A DNA stretch of 64,000 bases from Holothuria scabra (lineage: Eukaryota; Echinodermata; Holothuroidea; Aspidochirotida; Holothuriidae), in contig CM074189.1 of NCBI GenBank assembly GCA_037179385.1, forward strand, positions 22,269,020 to 22,333,019, read 5' to 3'. Below the pieces are notes generated by a model. The model searched no databases and was not told the origin of the DNA. It saw only the letters and a program-made list of their open reading frames with translations. The position numbers were made by a program, and so were the translations under genes. Shown here piece after piece: positions 23,948-35,765 of this stretch; the stretch's first letter is position 1, and each line of letters starts with the position of its first letter.

Positions 23948-25028
23948 ATGCAGGAAGGAGACCACAGATATAATGGTGTTGATTCTGTGGCTATAGAACA
24001 AGAAATCAAGATTTTGCCTACTCTCCTTTGGAATTTTGTGTACCATAGTACCTTAAGTGATGTAGAGAAAAAGCAATTGCTCTTAAATGGTGAATTTAGT
24101 TGGGATACACATTATCTTCAAAAACTTCATCTATCATCAAATATTAGCCATAAAACTTTGCTCAAACGTTTCTTCAATTGTGTGTCTCTTCTGTATACTT
24201 ACAATGACAATTGCATTTCACCTATCCATCTTGCCCTTGCAGATGTAATTGACCGATTTAATTCCTCTTCGTCAGCTTGTTTTCAATATCTCTCATCATT
24301 TGGCTTAACTGTCAGTAAATCTACATTTCAACGCTTTCAGACCCAAAGTGCTGCACAGGAAATGTCAAAGAACCCGGTACTCGTTTCTGCGAGCTTTGCA
24401 GTTGCTTCTGTTGATAACATTGACAGGAGTGCAAGCTATGCTGCTATATTTGCTGGTCTTTTGGACCGTAGATTTCATGGGACATCAATTCAAGCTGTGG
24501 GCACCACTACCACGTTCAATCCAGTCACAAACATCTGTGACTGGGTTCTGTGATTTTAATGTGTCCCCTTCCTCCAATCGAATTGATGAAGTGTCTCTAA
24601 ACAAGTACCACTGTGTACCTTCACGTGTTCCGAAAGATGTCCCCACTGGTTTTAATCCTTTAATTACAGATAGATGCCTTGATGTTGAATCCTTCCCGTT
24701 GACAGAAAGTGAAGCACAGGCACTAAGCACTATGAAATTGAAAATATGTTGTAACATGTGTCTATGCGAGGGCTTCAATATTGTGCTTCCTGATTTAAAG
24801 GTTGTTGTTTCACAACTTACACCAGGGGCTGCAACAGAACAGTCGTCCGTACATTATACTTGTATCCTAGCAGAGCCAGCAGACAATTCAGAAACAATAA
24901 GACAAGCCATTCATGTCTTGCATGAAAAGCACAATGACGTGAGTCTAATTTCACATCAAGAAGTTGCAGGAGGTGCCAAAACTTTTGAATATACATTAGA
25001 AGCAAAAGGGTGTATGGTAGTGACCTAG
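23948..25028 (+). pseudogene. Transposase-like core of the large element, first part
   Basis: The first frame (23948-24553) reads LPTLLWNFVYHSTLSDVEKK, HKTLLKRFFNCVSLLYTY, FGLTVSKSTFQRFQ and VASVDNIDRSASYAAIFAGL with RRFHGTSIQAV. A frameshift near 24500 leads to a second frame ending ISHQEVAGGAKTFEYTLEAK just before the tandem block. The invariant-looking Asp of VDNID and the later GEWHL are consistent with an RNase H-fold transposase, but I cannot prove a DDE triad. Copy 2 (40898-41432) shares this region closely, with the same DNIDRS. Confidence 0.6.
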
Positions 25029-26540
25029 ATTGGCTGTTTCCATACCTTGGAGAGTGGCATCTCATAAAAAATGTACAAGCACAATTGATGAAACTGTATA
25101 ATTATGCAGGCCTGAAAACCTTCTGAGTATGTTCCATCGTGGTGCAACTCATACAGCTGTTGCCTTTGCCTATGGTTTCAAGAAGACCCACATGTTTTTA
25201 ATTCAAGCTGCTCAAAAGCCTTTGACAGACACCAGATAGAGACATTGCAAAACATCAAATTTTGGTAAATGAAAATTCAGAGACACGCCCTTTTGAGTCT
25301 ATTTTTCAAGATGAATTTCTTCCTTCCTTTGACACTATGGGAACAGCAAAAAGGGTGTATGAAAGTGACCTAGATTGGCTAACTCCATACCTTGGAGAGT
25401 GGCATCTTATAAAAAGTGTACAAGCACAATTGATGAAACTGTATAATTATGCAGGCCTGAAAACCTTCTGAGTATGTTCCATCGTGGTGCAACTCATACA
25501 GCTGTTGCCTTTGCCTATGGTTTCAAGAAGACCCACATGTTTTTAATTCAAGCTGCTCAAAAGCCTTTGACAGACACCAGATAGAGACATTGCAAAACAT
25601 CAAATTTTGGTAAATGAAAATTCAGAGACACGCCCTTTTGAGTCTATTTTTCAAGATGAATTTCTTCCTTCCTTTGACACTATGGGAACAGCAAAAAGGG
25701 TGTATGAAAGTGACCTAGATTGGCTAACTCCATACCTTGGAGAGTGGCATCTTATAAAAAGTGTACAAGCACAATTGATGAAACTGTGTAATGATGCAGA
25801 CATGAAAACCACTTAGTATGTTCCATCGTGGTGCAACTCATACAGCTGTTGCCTTTGCCTATGGTTTCAAGAAGCCCCATATGTTTTTTATTCAAGCTGC
25901 TTGGAAAGCCTTTTACAGACACCAGATGGAAACATTTGCAAAACATCAAATTTTGGTGAATAAAAATTCAGAGACACACCCTTTTCAGTTTATTATTTCA
26001 TCTGTTAAGAATAAGCTCGCCACAAGTGGTGTTAACGTTTTGCATCGTTTAGATAGTTCTGAATTCAGCACAATTTTTCAAGATGAATTTCTTCCTTTCT
26101 TTGACACTATGGGAACAGCAAAACGGGTGTATGAAAGTGACCTAGATTGGCTGACTCCATACCTTGGAGAGTGGCATCTTATAAAAAATGTACAAGCACC
26201 ATTGATGAAACTGTGTAATGATGCAGACATGAAAACCACTTAGTATGTTCCATCGTGGTGCAACTCATACAGCTGTTTCCTTTGCATCTGGTTTCAAGAA
26301 GCCCCACATGTTTTTTATTCAAGCTGCTTGGAAAGCCTTTTACAGACACCAGATGGAAACATTTGCAAACCATCAAATTTTGGTAAATGAAAATTCACAG
26401 ACACACTTTTCAGTCTTTTATTTCATGTGTTAAGGATAAGCTCACCACAAGTGTAAATGTTTTCCATCATTTAGATAGTTCTGAATTCAGCACAATTTTT
26501 CAGGATGAATTTCTTCCTTTCTTTGACACTATAGGAACAG
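25011..26540 (+). repeat. Four-copy tandem duplication of the GEWHLIK segment
   Basis: Units start at 25011, 25356, 25701 and 26128 (each at TGTATG..AGTGACCTAGATTGG), giving periods of 345, 345 and 427 bp. The 427-bp unit has an extra 82 bp (from about 25985) that encodes IISSVKNKLATSGVNVLHRL; it is absent from the first two units. Units 1-2 and 2-3 are almost identical, so duplication is recent, or an assembly collapse/expansion. Each unit encodes SDLDWLTPYLGEWHLIK, FHRGATHTAVAFAYGFKK and a Trp/Phe-rich helix, but stops after each copy (for example TTCTGA or ACTTAG) prevent a fused protein. Confidence 0.93.
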
Positions 26541-27240
26541 CTGATGCCACATCAAATTTGTTGCACCAGTTAATACAAAGAGACATGTTCCATTATGCTA
26601 GTTTGTGCCTGACTATATGATTAAGACAGTTTTCCCCATGCGCTGCTGCAGTGAGGATGCTAACACCTATTTTGAATGCCATGGATAGGCAAATATATCT
26701 AAAACTAGTCTCATTTCATCTGGCCGAACTGAAACAGTTCCCAGCAAACATCTTTGAACAACTTAAAAGGGGGCCTTTGCGGTCAGTATCTCTGGTCATG
26801 ATGGATGTTGTGTGGCGCTTGTCGAAGCACATGAAATGCTTATTAAAAAGAATTTAAAATGGTTGTGAATTCAACCAGCATGGGTAGCATGTCTCGACTC
26901 ATTCATTACTTACCTTACAGGTCCAGGGTACTGAAAATTTTGAAAGATCAAAGTAGTAGTGACCGTTTATCTACTTGTAGTGAAGATAGTAATTTGCTTT
27001 CTCTGTATAGACAACATGACGATAATGTGTCATAATACATTGGCAAACTGAGAGAGACTGCAGTTCTCTTCAAAGAGGTTCAGCTGCCAGATCACATAAC
27101 CCATATTTTTACTGGTGAAATATCATCCGACTCTGTGTCACAGGACCTGCAGTCTTTTTATGAGAAAGGGGAGGAAGACCTACAGGCTTATATAAACTGT
27201 GTTGTTTTTAACACCTCTGGCACTAACCCCCCCCCCCCCT
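26540..27240 (+). pseudogene. Large element, segment after the tandem block
   Basis: After the last repeat the frame reads TADATSNLLHQLIQRDMFHY, then in other frames KGAFAVSISGHDG and VALVEAHEMLIKKN (about 26768-26855) and AWVACLDSFITYL. This is the order of blocks seen after the GDWHLL-type motif in related invertebrate proteins. Multiple frameshifts; a poly-C run lies at 27227-27238. Confidence 0.5.
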
Positions 27241-27329
27241 CCAAAAAAATAATCTAGGAGAAATCTGAAAACGTTTGCAACAAGGAAAAAACTATGCAGG
27301 AACAATCGTATGAGCTCAAGGACCAAAAT

Positions 27330-28680
27330 CTGCAAATTTTGTCTTTGAGAAGACAGGTTGCTCTTCCAAAGGCCAATAACCAGCCTGTTGAAAGCCTTTT
27401 CCAATTTGTATTTCTTCCTCGTGCCATTTCCTATCCAGATGGACTACCTCTTAAAGCATCAAAAGAACGATAAGCTGCTGAACTTCAGAAAAGATATTCT
27501 TATTCATTTTATACGAAGTTGCCTATCATTACATCTGATAAGAGAAATTGTTGTGTAATTGAAGGTTTGTTTATGGTAAACTGTCTATCCATAGGAATGC
27601 ACAAAACCTTTGCAGAGTACGCCCAATTTTTGTACAGGCGCTGGGTTGTGAAAGCTGTTAGAGAATTCACTGCCATCGAAGTTCACATCATTTTTTATCA
27701 TCCTGGAAGGCATGGAATTAGTCCTAAGGACATTGAGAGACAGAAGCGTAATGGCTCCATCGAGGAGACTACGTACACTGACAAAGTTTCAAAAACATTT
27801 TGTCCATCAAATTGGAGGAAATTTCTCAGTGCACGTAGTCAGAAAAGGCTACTTGTGAAGTTCTTGTCAGTAGAATTATTACAAATAGCTCAACAGGCAG
27901 ATGTCTTCCCACAGCTTTTGGTAACAGCGGATGGGTTTGATGGTATTGATGGGATTGATAGAGACAAGGCATTTCAGGTACAACGACCACCCAATATTAT
28001 GTCTGAAGGTGCAGGGTTTCCTTCTTACCATGAAGAAGGAGACTCCCGGGTTTGGTTCCACAGCAGTAAGACCCTTTGTGAGCGAGTTGTTATATATTCA
28101 ACTGATAGGGACACATTTCATGTTGGTTTACCTGTAGTATCTCATTTTGGGGATAAACAGGTTTTTGTCCAGCTAAGGACTTCCAAAAATGACAACCTCT
28201 TTATTTGTATGAACACATTGGTTAGCATGGTTAGAGATGACCTTACACTTCAGAAAGTTGGGCCTGATATGATTCCTCGTTTACCCCTTTTTGCTCCAGG
28301 TGCTCCATATTGCTAGCGGATGTGACTTTACATCCTTTTTCAAAGGGCACTGAAAGAAGGGATTTCTTGATTTTTTTTTTGGGGGGGGAATGGGATTTTA
28401 TTACTGGATCGCAGAGCGTAGGGAAACTAGATGATATCAATGAGGAATTGAGTCTCCTGGCATTTTACCGCCTCATAGGTTCTGTGTATTTCAGGAAATA
28501 TTCCAGTGTTTTTGAAGCAGATACTCCCCGCGAGTTGGTTGTTGCTGAAGCTGTACCTGAACATGAACCTCTGCGCAATCACACTGTTTTTCTTAGTACA
28601 ATAAGAGATGGGCATTTTTATCGAATATCTGGAGAATCTGAGCCGATGCCTTCAGCTGAGGCCTTAAGACTACATTGACA
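27330..28680 (+). pseudogene. Large element, HEEGDSR and SGCD region
   Basis: The longest intact frame (27519-28316) reads HKTFAEYAQFLYRRWV, RKFLSARSQKRLLVKFLSV, FPSYHEEGDSRVWFHSSKTL and VVIYSTDRDTFHVGLPVVSH. HEEGDSR, followed about 24 residues later by STDRD, resembles the HEEADTR and DTDV pair of these repeated invertebrate proteins, which may coordinate metal like a nuclease (inference). A frameshift near 28310 gives LHIASGCDFTSFFKG, then an open frame from 28355 reading GGEWDFITGSQSVGKLDDIN. A T/G homopolymer at 28371-28388 marks one break. Confidence 0.6.
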
Positions 28681-28819
28681 GCGTTGTTGCTGGGTGGTTA
28701 AAATGTGGGCTCAGACATACTCATCACAGGTATTACTACCAGAAATAAGTTCTCATTGTTGGAAGGTTTGCAATGAAGAAATTTGTGTTGTTTAGGATAC
28801 ACATGAAAACCTTCTAAAA

Positions 28820-29191
28820 GTGAGTAGCAATATTCAGCACTGGAAAGAGGGATGCAAATGTGAGAGAGGCTGCACCAGAAATTGGTGCAAATGCAAAAAA
28901 ACTGGCAAAACCTGTTCCAATTTTTGTGTATGCCGGCAATGTGAGAACAAGACATATTCTGGTAATGCTACTACTAACGAAAGTCATGTATCAGTGAGTG
29001 AACCCGTTAATCAACGGCCACCATTCGTTATTTGTAACTTTAATTCAGAGTCAGGGTCGGATTCCTCCATAGATGAAGATTCCTATTGGTCAGATATTGA
29101 ATTGGAATCTTGTGAGGAACCTCCTCACAATGAGCATGGTGATCTTTCTTATCTTAGTGAAGATGATTTATGTTTGGAAGATATGCCGTAG
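28820..29191 (+). pseudogene. C-terminal CXC-like cysteine cluster and acidic tail of the large element
   Basis: The frame encodes WKEGCKCERGCTRNWCKCKK followed by TGKTCSNFCVCRQCENK, nine cysteines in about 35 residues with the KCxKxxxxC spacing of tesmin/TSO1-type CXC domains, which bind DNA. It then reads a Ser/Asp/Glu-rich tail (SGSDSSIDEDSYWSDIELES) to a TAG at 29189-29191. This is the expected protein end for the element: its last 120 residues are intact. Whether it starts at the Met shown (28820) or is entered by frameshift from upstream cannot be seen. Confidence 0.7.
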
Positions 29192-29640
29192 CATATTAAA
29201 AGATTAGTCCAGACCTAGATTTTCCAAGAGGTACCTACAGTATGTATGCCTCATAATCATAATAGCAGCATTTGAAGTTTACACTGTCTGCCAAAATTGG
29301 GTTAAAAGCAACCCTTACAATGCTGAGTAAAGACATTAGGATAAAAGTTAAAAAATGCAAAATATCGGGGTATTATTATGAAGCAATGAAATGACATCAT
29401 GCCAGTTTGTTTCATGATGACATAATTTACAGTGTAATATCTTCAGTTACTAATGTATTGACAAGTAAAATGAATGAAAATTTAATCAGGATACTAATAA
29501 TATAGTAAGTCACTTAAATTAAATCAAAAGAAACTTTTTGTCTGGGCTGTTTGAAGATTCGGGTACATAATGCTCTACATAACACTTTTTTTTTTCTTCT
29601 CCTCACAGGTACCAAGTAAGATGTCAACATGGAAAACATT
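29192..29640. other. 3' flank of the large element
   Basis: AT-rich, no gene recognised; presumably untranslated or flanking sequence of the element. No terminal inverted repeat matching the left border was found. Confidence 0.5.
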
Positions 29641-29643
29641 TCA

Positions 29644-29803
29644 GTTTGACATCCAACACTGCAATAGCCTTTTAAAATGAAATTTACCTATTCCTTATGA
29701 GTATCGGGAAGTCATTGTGCCAACTATACTCATTTGTTAAAATTAAATACATCTTTTGTGATCATGGTTAGTGGAGGAAAATGTATTGTGTTGGATGTCA
29801 AAC
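29644..29803. mobile_element. Small MITE with 16-bp perfect terminal inverted repeats
   Basis: GTTTGACATCCAACAC at 29644-29659 is exactly inverted at 29788-29803, enclosing 128 bp without coding capacity. A target-site duplication was not recognised. Confidence 0.65.
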
Positions 29804-29804
29804 G

Positions 29805-31265
29805 AAAGAGGTGATTGGAATGCTTTTGGGGTTCCATTGGTAGTAACCCCAACACCCTTATTCCTGGCTGTACCCAAGGTTACAGCCAGGTATATTCAAA
29901 CTTGTTTAGCAAAATCATGTATCGGTTAAACCCTATATCTGATTCAAGTCCAAAGTACTCAACACTCACCAAAATACACAATGTGAAAAGATTGATCTCT
30001 TTTAGTAATTGCCCTCACTAGAAGACTGAGATTTCAAAACAACTTATTCTAAGACATTGCATCCCCTCAGTGCTACTATCCGATTAATGTTGTGTGTGTA
30101 AAGTCTCATACAGTGTTATATTGCCATGACTGTTGAGTTACTTTGTAAAGTCAAATCTTCTACATTTAGAGTTGAGTCATTTAAAGTTGAGTTAAGGATT
30201 ATATTACTCAATTCAGTTTAAGTGTCTGATTAAATTTGACTTATGACAGTAATTACTCTCATTTGTTTTGGAAACAATCAAGTTGACAATTCCAAACCAG
30301 AGATCAGAGTTTATTATGCAGATATATCACCAGTCAAGTTGCTGATTATTTTGAGTCTGGTCAATGTGTTTTGATGCTTGGGTCAGCAGAAATGTAACAA
30401 GTCAGCATTAGTGCAGTCTAGTCCACTCATTAACATAACCTGTAGATTTGAGTTGAGTGAGCACTATTGACTTTTAGTGGAGACAAAATAAGTTAGTGCT
30501 ACATCTGAGCCAGGTCAAGTCAAAATAATAAAACAAGGCAATTCCAGTTGGCAGTTATTATTTTTGTCCAAGAAACCAAATTAGTGAGCCATTGTTTGCA
30601 ACGTGTTGTTAATTCAGTTTTCCTGAGGAAAATTTCAAGTTATAAAGCAATACGTGTGAACAAATTATTTGTAATGTTTATACTACATTAGTTCAATTTA
30701 GGTTGATTGAGCATCAAAAACTGCAAGGTGAAATTTTGGCTATTCTGCTCAAATCAAGGTCAACACGTCTTTCAGGTCGCTTATTCTGGGAATGTAAGAA
30801 AGGTCAGTCATTAGAGGTGGGTATGGGGGGTAATTAGAGTTGAAGGATGCTCAAAAAAAATGTATGAATTGTTCGTACTCTTTCTTCCTTTTTTGTCTCA
30901 TTGCCTCTTCCCAAGCCATCCTCTCTTTTACTTTCATGATTCAGGACTAATGTGCATTCCATCGAGTGGGTGTAGTAAGTAGGAGGTATTGATCGTCCAT
31001 CAGAAGCCTTATTTGTTTGTTTTTTCATCCGTTGTTTTACTGAGGTCTGTTTAAATAACTGGGCAAAGTCAGAGTGTGGGTATAGATTCTACTTTTAATC
31101 AGTTGACATTGCGACATTTGCGCAGTTTCACATTAAGAACTCATCTATTTGCATTTTTTCAAGTTTGTTTTCAATTTTTACATTCCTTGAGATCCTTTAG
31201 TTGATTGCAATATATGTTCAATCAATTCATTTTTTCAATTTCAAAGAACTTAATTTCAGTCTTTC
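29805..31265. other. Anonymous stretch
   Basis: No gene recognised. A 10-bp hairpin (CCTGGCTGTA / TACAGCCAGG) lies at about 29871-29898. GAGTTGAGT strings recur near 30130-30480. Open frames at 29815-30021 and 30834-31028 have no domain. Confidence 0.5.
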
Positions 31266-31486
31266 ATATAGAGAAATATATAATGAATTATTTATTTGTA
31301 TGTACAGGGTACTGAAGAGACTGAGGAGTGACAACAAGAAGCTCCAGGGAGATTATGTACGTTGACACCCCTTTACAGAGACTTAATTTAACAAAAAACA
31401 ATTACCACAAAACACATACATAATACAGAGGAGAGAAACACAAAAAACACACATAAATGGAACAGATAGCAAAGAATTAAAATTAT

Positions 31487-32136
31487 TCAAAGGTTGTTGG
31501 TGATAAAATGATCTTTTAATCGCTTCTCAAATGTACTTAACAGTTTACACTCTTGAATATCATTGGGGTACGAGTTCCATAATTTGGGACTATTATACCG
31601 AATTCCAAACTGAGAGGATATAATTCTAAAAAAGGTATTGCTATGTGGTTCCAATGTCGACAGGGGTAGGAATATGTGCCAGTTCGCAATTCAAAGTAAG
31701 TTTTAAATATTGACGGGAGTGAGTCACTTAATTAGTTGAAAATGAAAATACCTGTATAAAAACGATTAATATCAAAAATATTAAAGATATTGGGATAGGC
31801 AAAGAGAGGTTTTGTATGTTGCAGGTGGACTTCATTACAGATGTGGCGCAGAGCTCGCTTTTGAAGAATGAAAAGAGGTTGAATTCTAGAAGTATATGTG
31901 CTACCCCAAATAACATTACAATAAGTAAGGTGCGGAAGGATAAGGGTATTTTACAAGGTAACCATGATTCTGCGAGGTAACAGTACTCGAAGCCCATTAT
32001 AAACTCCAACACCTCGTGAGACTTTCATACATACATGCTGGATGTGATTTTTCCATGTGAGATTCGTATCAATATAAACTCCGAGAAATCTGGTAGCATC
32101 ACAAAACAAAAACTTTATCACCAAAAAGGTGGACAC
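31487..32136 (-). pseudogene. LINE ORF2 C-terminal region (minus strand)
   Basis: Reads FLGVYIDTNLTWKNHIQHVC and RGVGVYNGLRVLLPRRIMVT in one frame (32136-31951), then LPHLTYCNVIWGSTYTSRIQ, LFILQKRALRHICN and, at the end, LLSTFEKRLKDHFITNNL before the stop. FLGVxID..LTWKxHI and the YCxxxWG.....I..L..LQ+RA+R pattern are standard for the region after the RT in Jockey/CR1-type elements. Two frame changes. Confidence 0.85.
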
Positions 32137-32289
32137 AGTCTATGTCTGCACTGAGATACCTGGATGGTAAACGGAATACAATAGCAGTACTCTTCTTAAC
32201 ATTAAGTAATAATTTGTTTGCACAAAACCAGTTTTGCATATAGACAAAATCATTGTGAATATTATTTATCAGATCTTAAATATTATAGC

Positions 32290-32690
32290 TAGAATGAAAG
32301 AGGCTTGTATCGTCAGCATATGAGGCTATACTGAAAGTATCACTGGCTGTATGAAGGTCGTTGACATAAATAAAAAAAGCAATGGCTCTAATATAGATCC
32401 TTGAGGGACACTATATGCAATTAACTTAGAGACCAATTTAATGTTATTAAAAACCAAAAACTGACGACGATCAGTCAGGTAGCTTCTAAACCAGTCCAGA
32501 ACATTACCACGGACGCTGTAGTACTCAAGCTTATTAAGTGAAATATTATCGTCAAGAGTATCAAATGCCTTCGAAAGATCAAGAAATATGCCAGAAGCAA
32601 AATGATTGTTTTCGAAGGCTTCCATTGCTTTATTGGCAAAGTGTAAAATAGCATGTACAGTGGAATGGCCAGGACGGAAACCAAATGGAT
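32290..32690 (-). pseudogene. LINE reverse transcriptase core (minus strand)
   Basis: Encodes GIFLDLSKAFDTLDDNISLN, VLDWFRSYLTDRRQFLVF and YSVPQGSILEPLLFL, then after a frame change DTFSIASYADDTSLFHSSYN (about 32340-32285). The YADDT catalytic box and the PQGS motif are intact, but the two frames do not join. It supplied cDNA synthesis when the element was alive. Confidence 0.88.
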
Positions 32691-33941
32691 AGTCGTAAAT
32701 TAATTTACATTTCTCAAGATAAGATTATAATCTTGAGAACATAAGTTTTTCAATTACTTTTGAGAAACATAGAAGGACAGAAATATGTCTATACTGATTA
32801 ACACAATTTTTATCACCGGATTGAAAAACCGGAACAACACGTGCAATTTTTAAGGAATTGGGAACATTACCTTTCTCAATAGAAAATTAAATAGGATTGG
32901 AGTAGACAAAGAATGGGCAACAAGTTTCATAATACTAGCAGTGATTCTGTCATAACCAGCAGCGGAGGTTTCAGAGATAACATTATTTTGAGAACCTCTT
33001 CTCTTGTTGCAGGATTTACAAAAAAAGAATCAGTGACAGGATTACGTGAATAGGACTGGGAGTGGACATTGAACTGTGGTATCTTTTGATGAGTGGCAGA
33101 CCCAACATCAGTAAAAAAAAATGAAAGTCAGTGAAAAAAAATCATCGAAAGTGTTACTAACTTGAAAAGAATCAGATATGTAAGCACCATTGTGACTATT
33201 TTTTTCCGGTGTAGATACGTTACTCTGACCATATAACAAGGTGTTAATTGAGCCCCAAGTACCTTTAATATCATTTTTGTTGTTATTGAACAGGTTTGTA
33301 TAATATGATCTTTTGCTAATCTGATAACTGAAGTAAGACGATGACGGAAACGTTATAATCGTTAAAATTGTTGAAAGACCGACTTCGGAGATATTTTCTA
33401 TACAAACGGTTTTTTGTACGACACGAATTAAGAATGGCAGGAGTTATCAAGTCATTGTTATTTTGGGACCTATTTGTTTTGATACTAGAAACTTTGCAAG
33501 GAATAGAGCTATCTAAATGGCTACAAAATGTATTGCTAAAATAACAAAAGGGGGTATCGACATCAACTAAATTATAAACCTCCGTCCAAGTTTCATTTTC
33601 AATTTTTGGGCAAAATAATGTCACATTGGCTTCATTCAAATTCCTTTTGAGAAAGGATTTGTTTTCCGTTTAAGTGAACGACATTTCAGCTAGAGTAAAG
33701 ACTGGAAAATGTTCAGATATATCATCTATGATTATACCCGAAATGGATGACATTGATTAATTATTTGTGAATATTACATCAAGTAGTGTTGCAGAATGCG
33801 ATGTTATTCGTGTTGGCAGGCTAAGAAGTGGACGGTATGAGTAAGAATAAACAAGATTTAGAAACTGATTTTGAGTGTAGCCAGACACGTTTAAAAGATT
33901 ACAATTAAAATGTTACATAAAAAAACACTTATTTTGACGAC

Positions 33942-34620
33942 TTAAAGACAAGAATAACTCAGAGAAGATTCAGATGCACTTTTGCCGATTCCATGTGGAC
34001 AGTAAATCACCCCTTCAATGACTGACGAACAGGCAGTTTGAATTTCAATGAAAAGAGATTCAAAAATATTTTCTCTAAATACACTTAAGTCTGAAAGGGT
34101 TTTATATTTTAGTTTGAGATTAACAAATAAAGCTACACCCCCACTACGTCGCTGCATTGATGCATGTACCAGACTAGAGCCTGTGATATTGAAAGGTGTG
34201 CGTAAAGTTCTAGAATTATTGAACCATGTTTCACTAATGCCAATTATAGAAAATGCATTTCTAATTGATCCCAGGGAGGTTAAAAGCTGATTAAAGTTGC
34301 ACCCGAATGATATAGCATTCACATGAAATAAAGTGACATTTTTATCGCAAATACCATCAGAAATTTGATTAAAGAAGTCATAATTGTAATACGTGCAGCT
34401 ATTGGATTCGAACCTTTGAGCTGAATTAGTAACAGGGTCAACTGTGTTTAAAGGGGAATTATTATCATGAATTGATGGGTAACAACCAAAAGTACCGGAG
34501 CAAGCTACATATAATGAATTATCGATTGAATTGGCATTAGATTCAGAAAAACAGTTATCATGCCATTTAATTGTTATTGAACAATAACTACAACTACCAC
34601 TGGAGAAGTCACCAACAGTG
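33942..34620 (-). pseudogene. LINE endonuclease domain (minus strand)
   Basis: The frame runs from about 34620 leftward: DNCFSESNANSIDNSLYVAC, then KNVTLFHVNAISFGCNFNQL (34340-34290), AFSIIGISETWFNNS (about 34240-34200), RRSGGVALFVNLKLKYK and FESLFIEI, ending GVIYCPHG near 34000. This is the N-terminal half of the apurinic-type nuclease, with the conserved Glu in ISETW and the GGVALFV strand. The catalytic GDFN and SDH motifs further left are degraded. Confidence 0.85.
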
Positions 34621-34772
34621 ACACTATGCTAACACACACAGCCCAAATGGTTGAATAAACTAATCTGTTTCATACAAAGTAGAATAGGGAAAAACAGTAC
34701 AAAAGAACACAAAAAAAAAGAAAGTTAAGGTAACAAAACAAGAAAAGTAAAGTAGAAAAAAAGAAAAGTAGA

Positions 34773-35751
34773 GCTGATATTTCTTGGTTGTTTTTATTGT
34801 TAAAATTTGACTCAACACAAACAGGAATGCCGAAAAAGTGATCCTGTCAGTTGTACCATAAAGATAGAGAGGGTCGACCTTGCATAATATGAAAGAAATC
34901 TAAGCCACGTTGTTGGCATATGGCACAAGTCACACCCAAGCAGACCAATTTGCTCAGTTTATTAAGACAAAAAATATCTCGGACAGTGATTGCATTTGTT
35001 ATGCTTGCCAACAGAGGATTAACTCAGGCAGAGAGTCAGGTACTTTGAAACGACCTGTGACAAAGTCATGTCAGGTACCAAATTATTGAAGTAAAATCGG
35101 TGTTCATGCCAATAGAACTAAAGGAATTTTTCCTTAAACTTTACTAGATGTATTTAAAAGCGATCGAGCTTGTGCAATAAACTTTTGCAGCGGCTCTGAG
35201 ATATTTCTTTGTCATGTACGTTATTGTGAGCTTACAAACAAGATGGTCTTCAAAACTTGTCCTCTTTGCCTGACCCCAGGGTTAGTAGACAATGCTATGC
35301 GAACATGCCGTGATCATAATGTTGTTATTGAGTATGCAAAGTGAAGACTTAATAAAGATGTTGACCTAAGGCCAGAGAGTGTTATTTGTGTTACATGTTA
35401 CAATGCACTTTCAAGGTATGCTTCGAGTCCTGAACCTTTGGAACATTTAAAGACCTCTAAGAACCACCTATCTCAACTTTTGCAACCTTTTCTTAATGTA
35501 ACGTGTGGAAACTATGATCAGTGTGACACATACTCCTCTTCAAAGACTCTTGTATTTCTGTGCACAGACTTAATGCATGACAAAGCCATGCTACTTGAGA
35601 CTACTTAAGATATCTATTCGGTAGTACTTGATAAATGTCTTTCCACGCTTCCCCAGTCTGGTCACAAACCCCCAGTCAAGCAAACTTAATTCCAGTTTCT
35701 CTCCAAAGTTAAGTCTGCTGTTGGTCAGTGTATCATAGCATCTCATGTTAG
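34773..35751 (+). mobile_element. Large multidomain element, copy 2, left part
   Basis: From GAGCTGATATTTCTTGG onward this follows 22768-23745 base for base with scattered differences, including PESVICVTCYNA. It retains the 36 bp (CCTGACCCCAGGG...) that copy 1 lost to the palindrome, giving the frame TCPLCLTPGLVDNAMRTCRD. It is interrupted exactly at the 8-bp duplication CATGTTAG (35744-35751) by the hAT element. Confidence 0.92.
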
Positions 35752-35765
35752 CAGTGTTGTAGTGT

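Larger units (their letters stand above)
22772..29191 (+). mobile_element. Large multidomain transposon-like element, copy 1 (broken)
   Basis: A 6.4-kb segment reads on the plus strand as one broken protein. In order: a cysteine-bearing N-terminal part (23130-23400), a transposase-like part with SVDNIDRSASYAAIF (about 24408-24450), the GEWHLIK block in tandem copies (25011-26540), KGAFAVSISG (near 26770), HEEGDSRVWFH (28029-28061), IASGCDFTSFFKG (near 28308-28350), and a C-terminal cysteine cluster with an acidic tail. Proteins with GDWHLL-, HEEADTR- and SGCDTTS-type blocks are known to me as repeated, uncharacterised genes of invertebrates, some annotated with DUF6589; that link is from memory. 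A second copy starts at 34773, which shows it is a repeat. Many frameshifts and stops. Confidence 0.78.
31270..34640 (-). mobile_element. Broken non-LTR retrotransposon (Jockey/CR1-like), minus strand
   Basis: Read right to left: an apurinic-type endonuclease (34620-33700), a linker (33640-33310), a reverse transcriptase (about 32960-32290) and a C-terminal helical part ending at a TGA (31489-31487). The tail to the left ends in TACAAATAAATAATTC-type A/T-rich sequence near 31290, as in LINE 3' ends. The general wording (VNAISFGCNFNQL, GISETWF, LDLSKAFDTLDD, YADDT) fits the Jockey/CR1/L2 group. Frameshifts and stops make it inactive. It abuts the second copy of the large element on its right. 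Confidence 0.85.
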
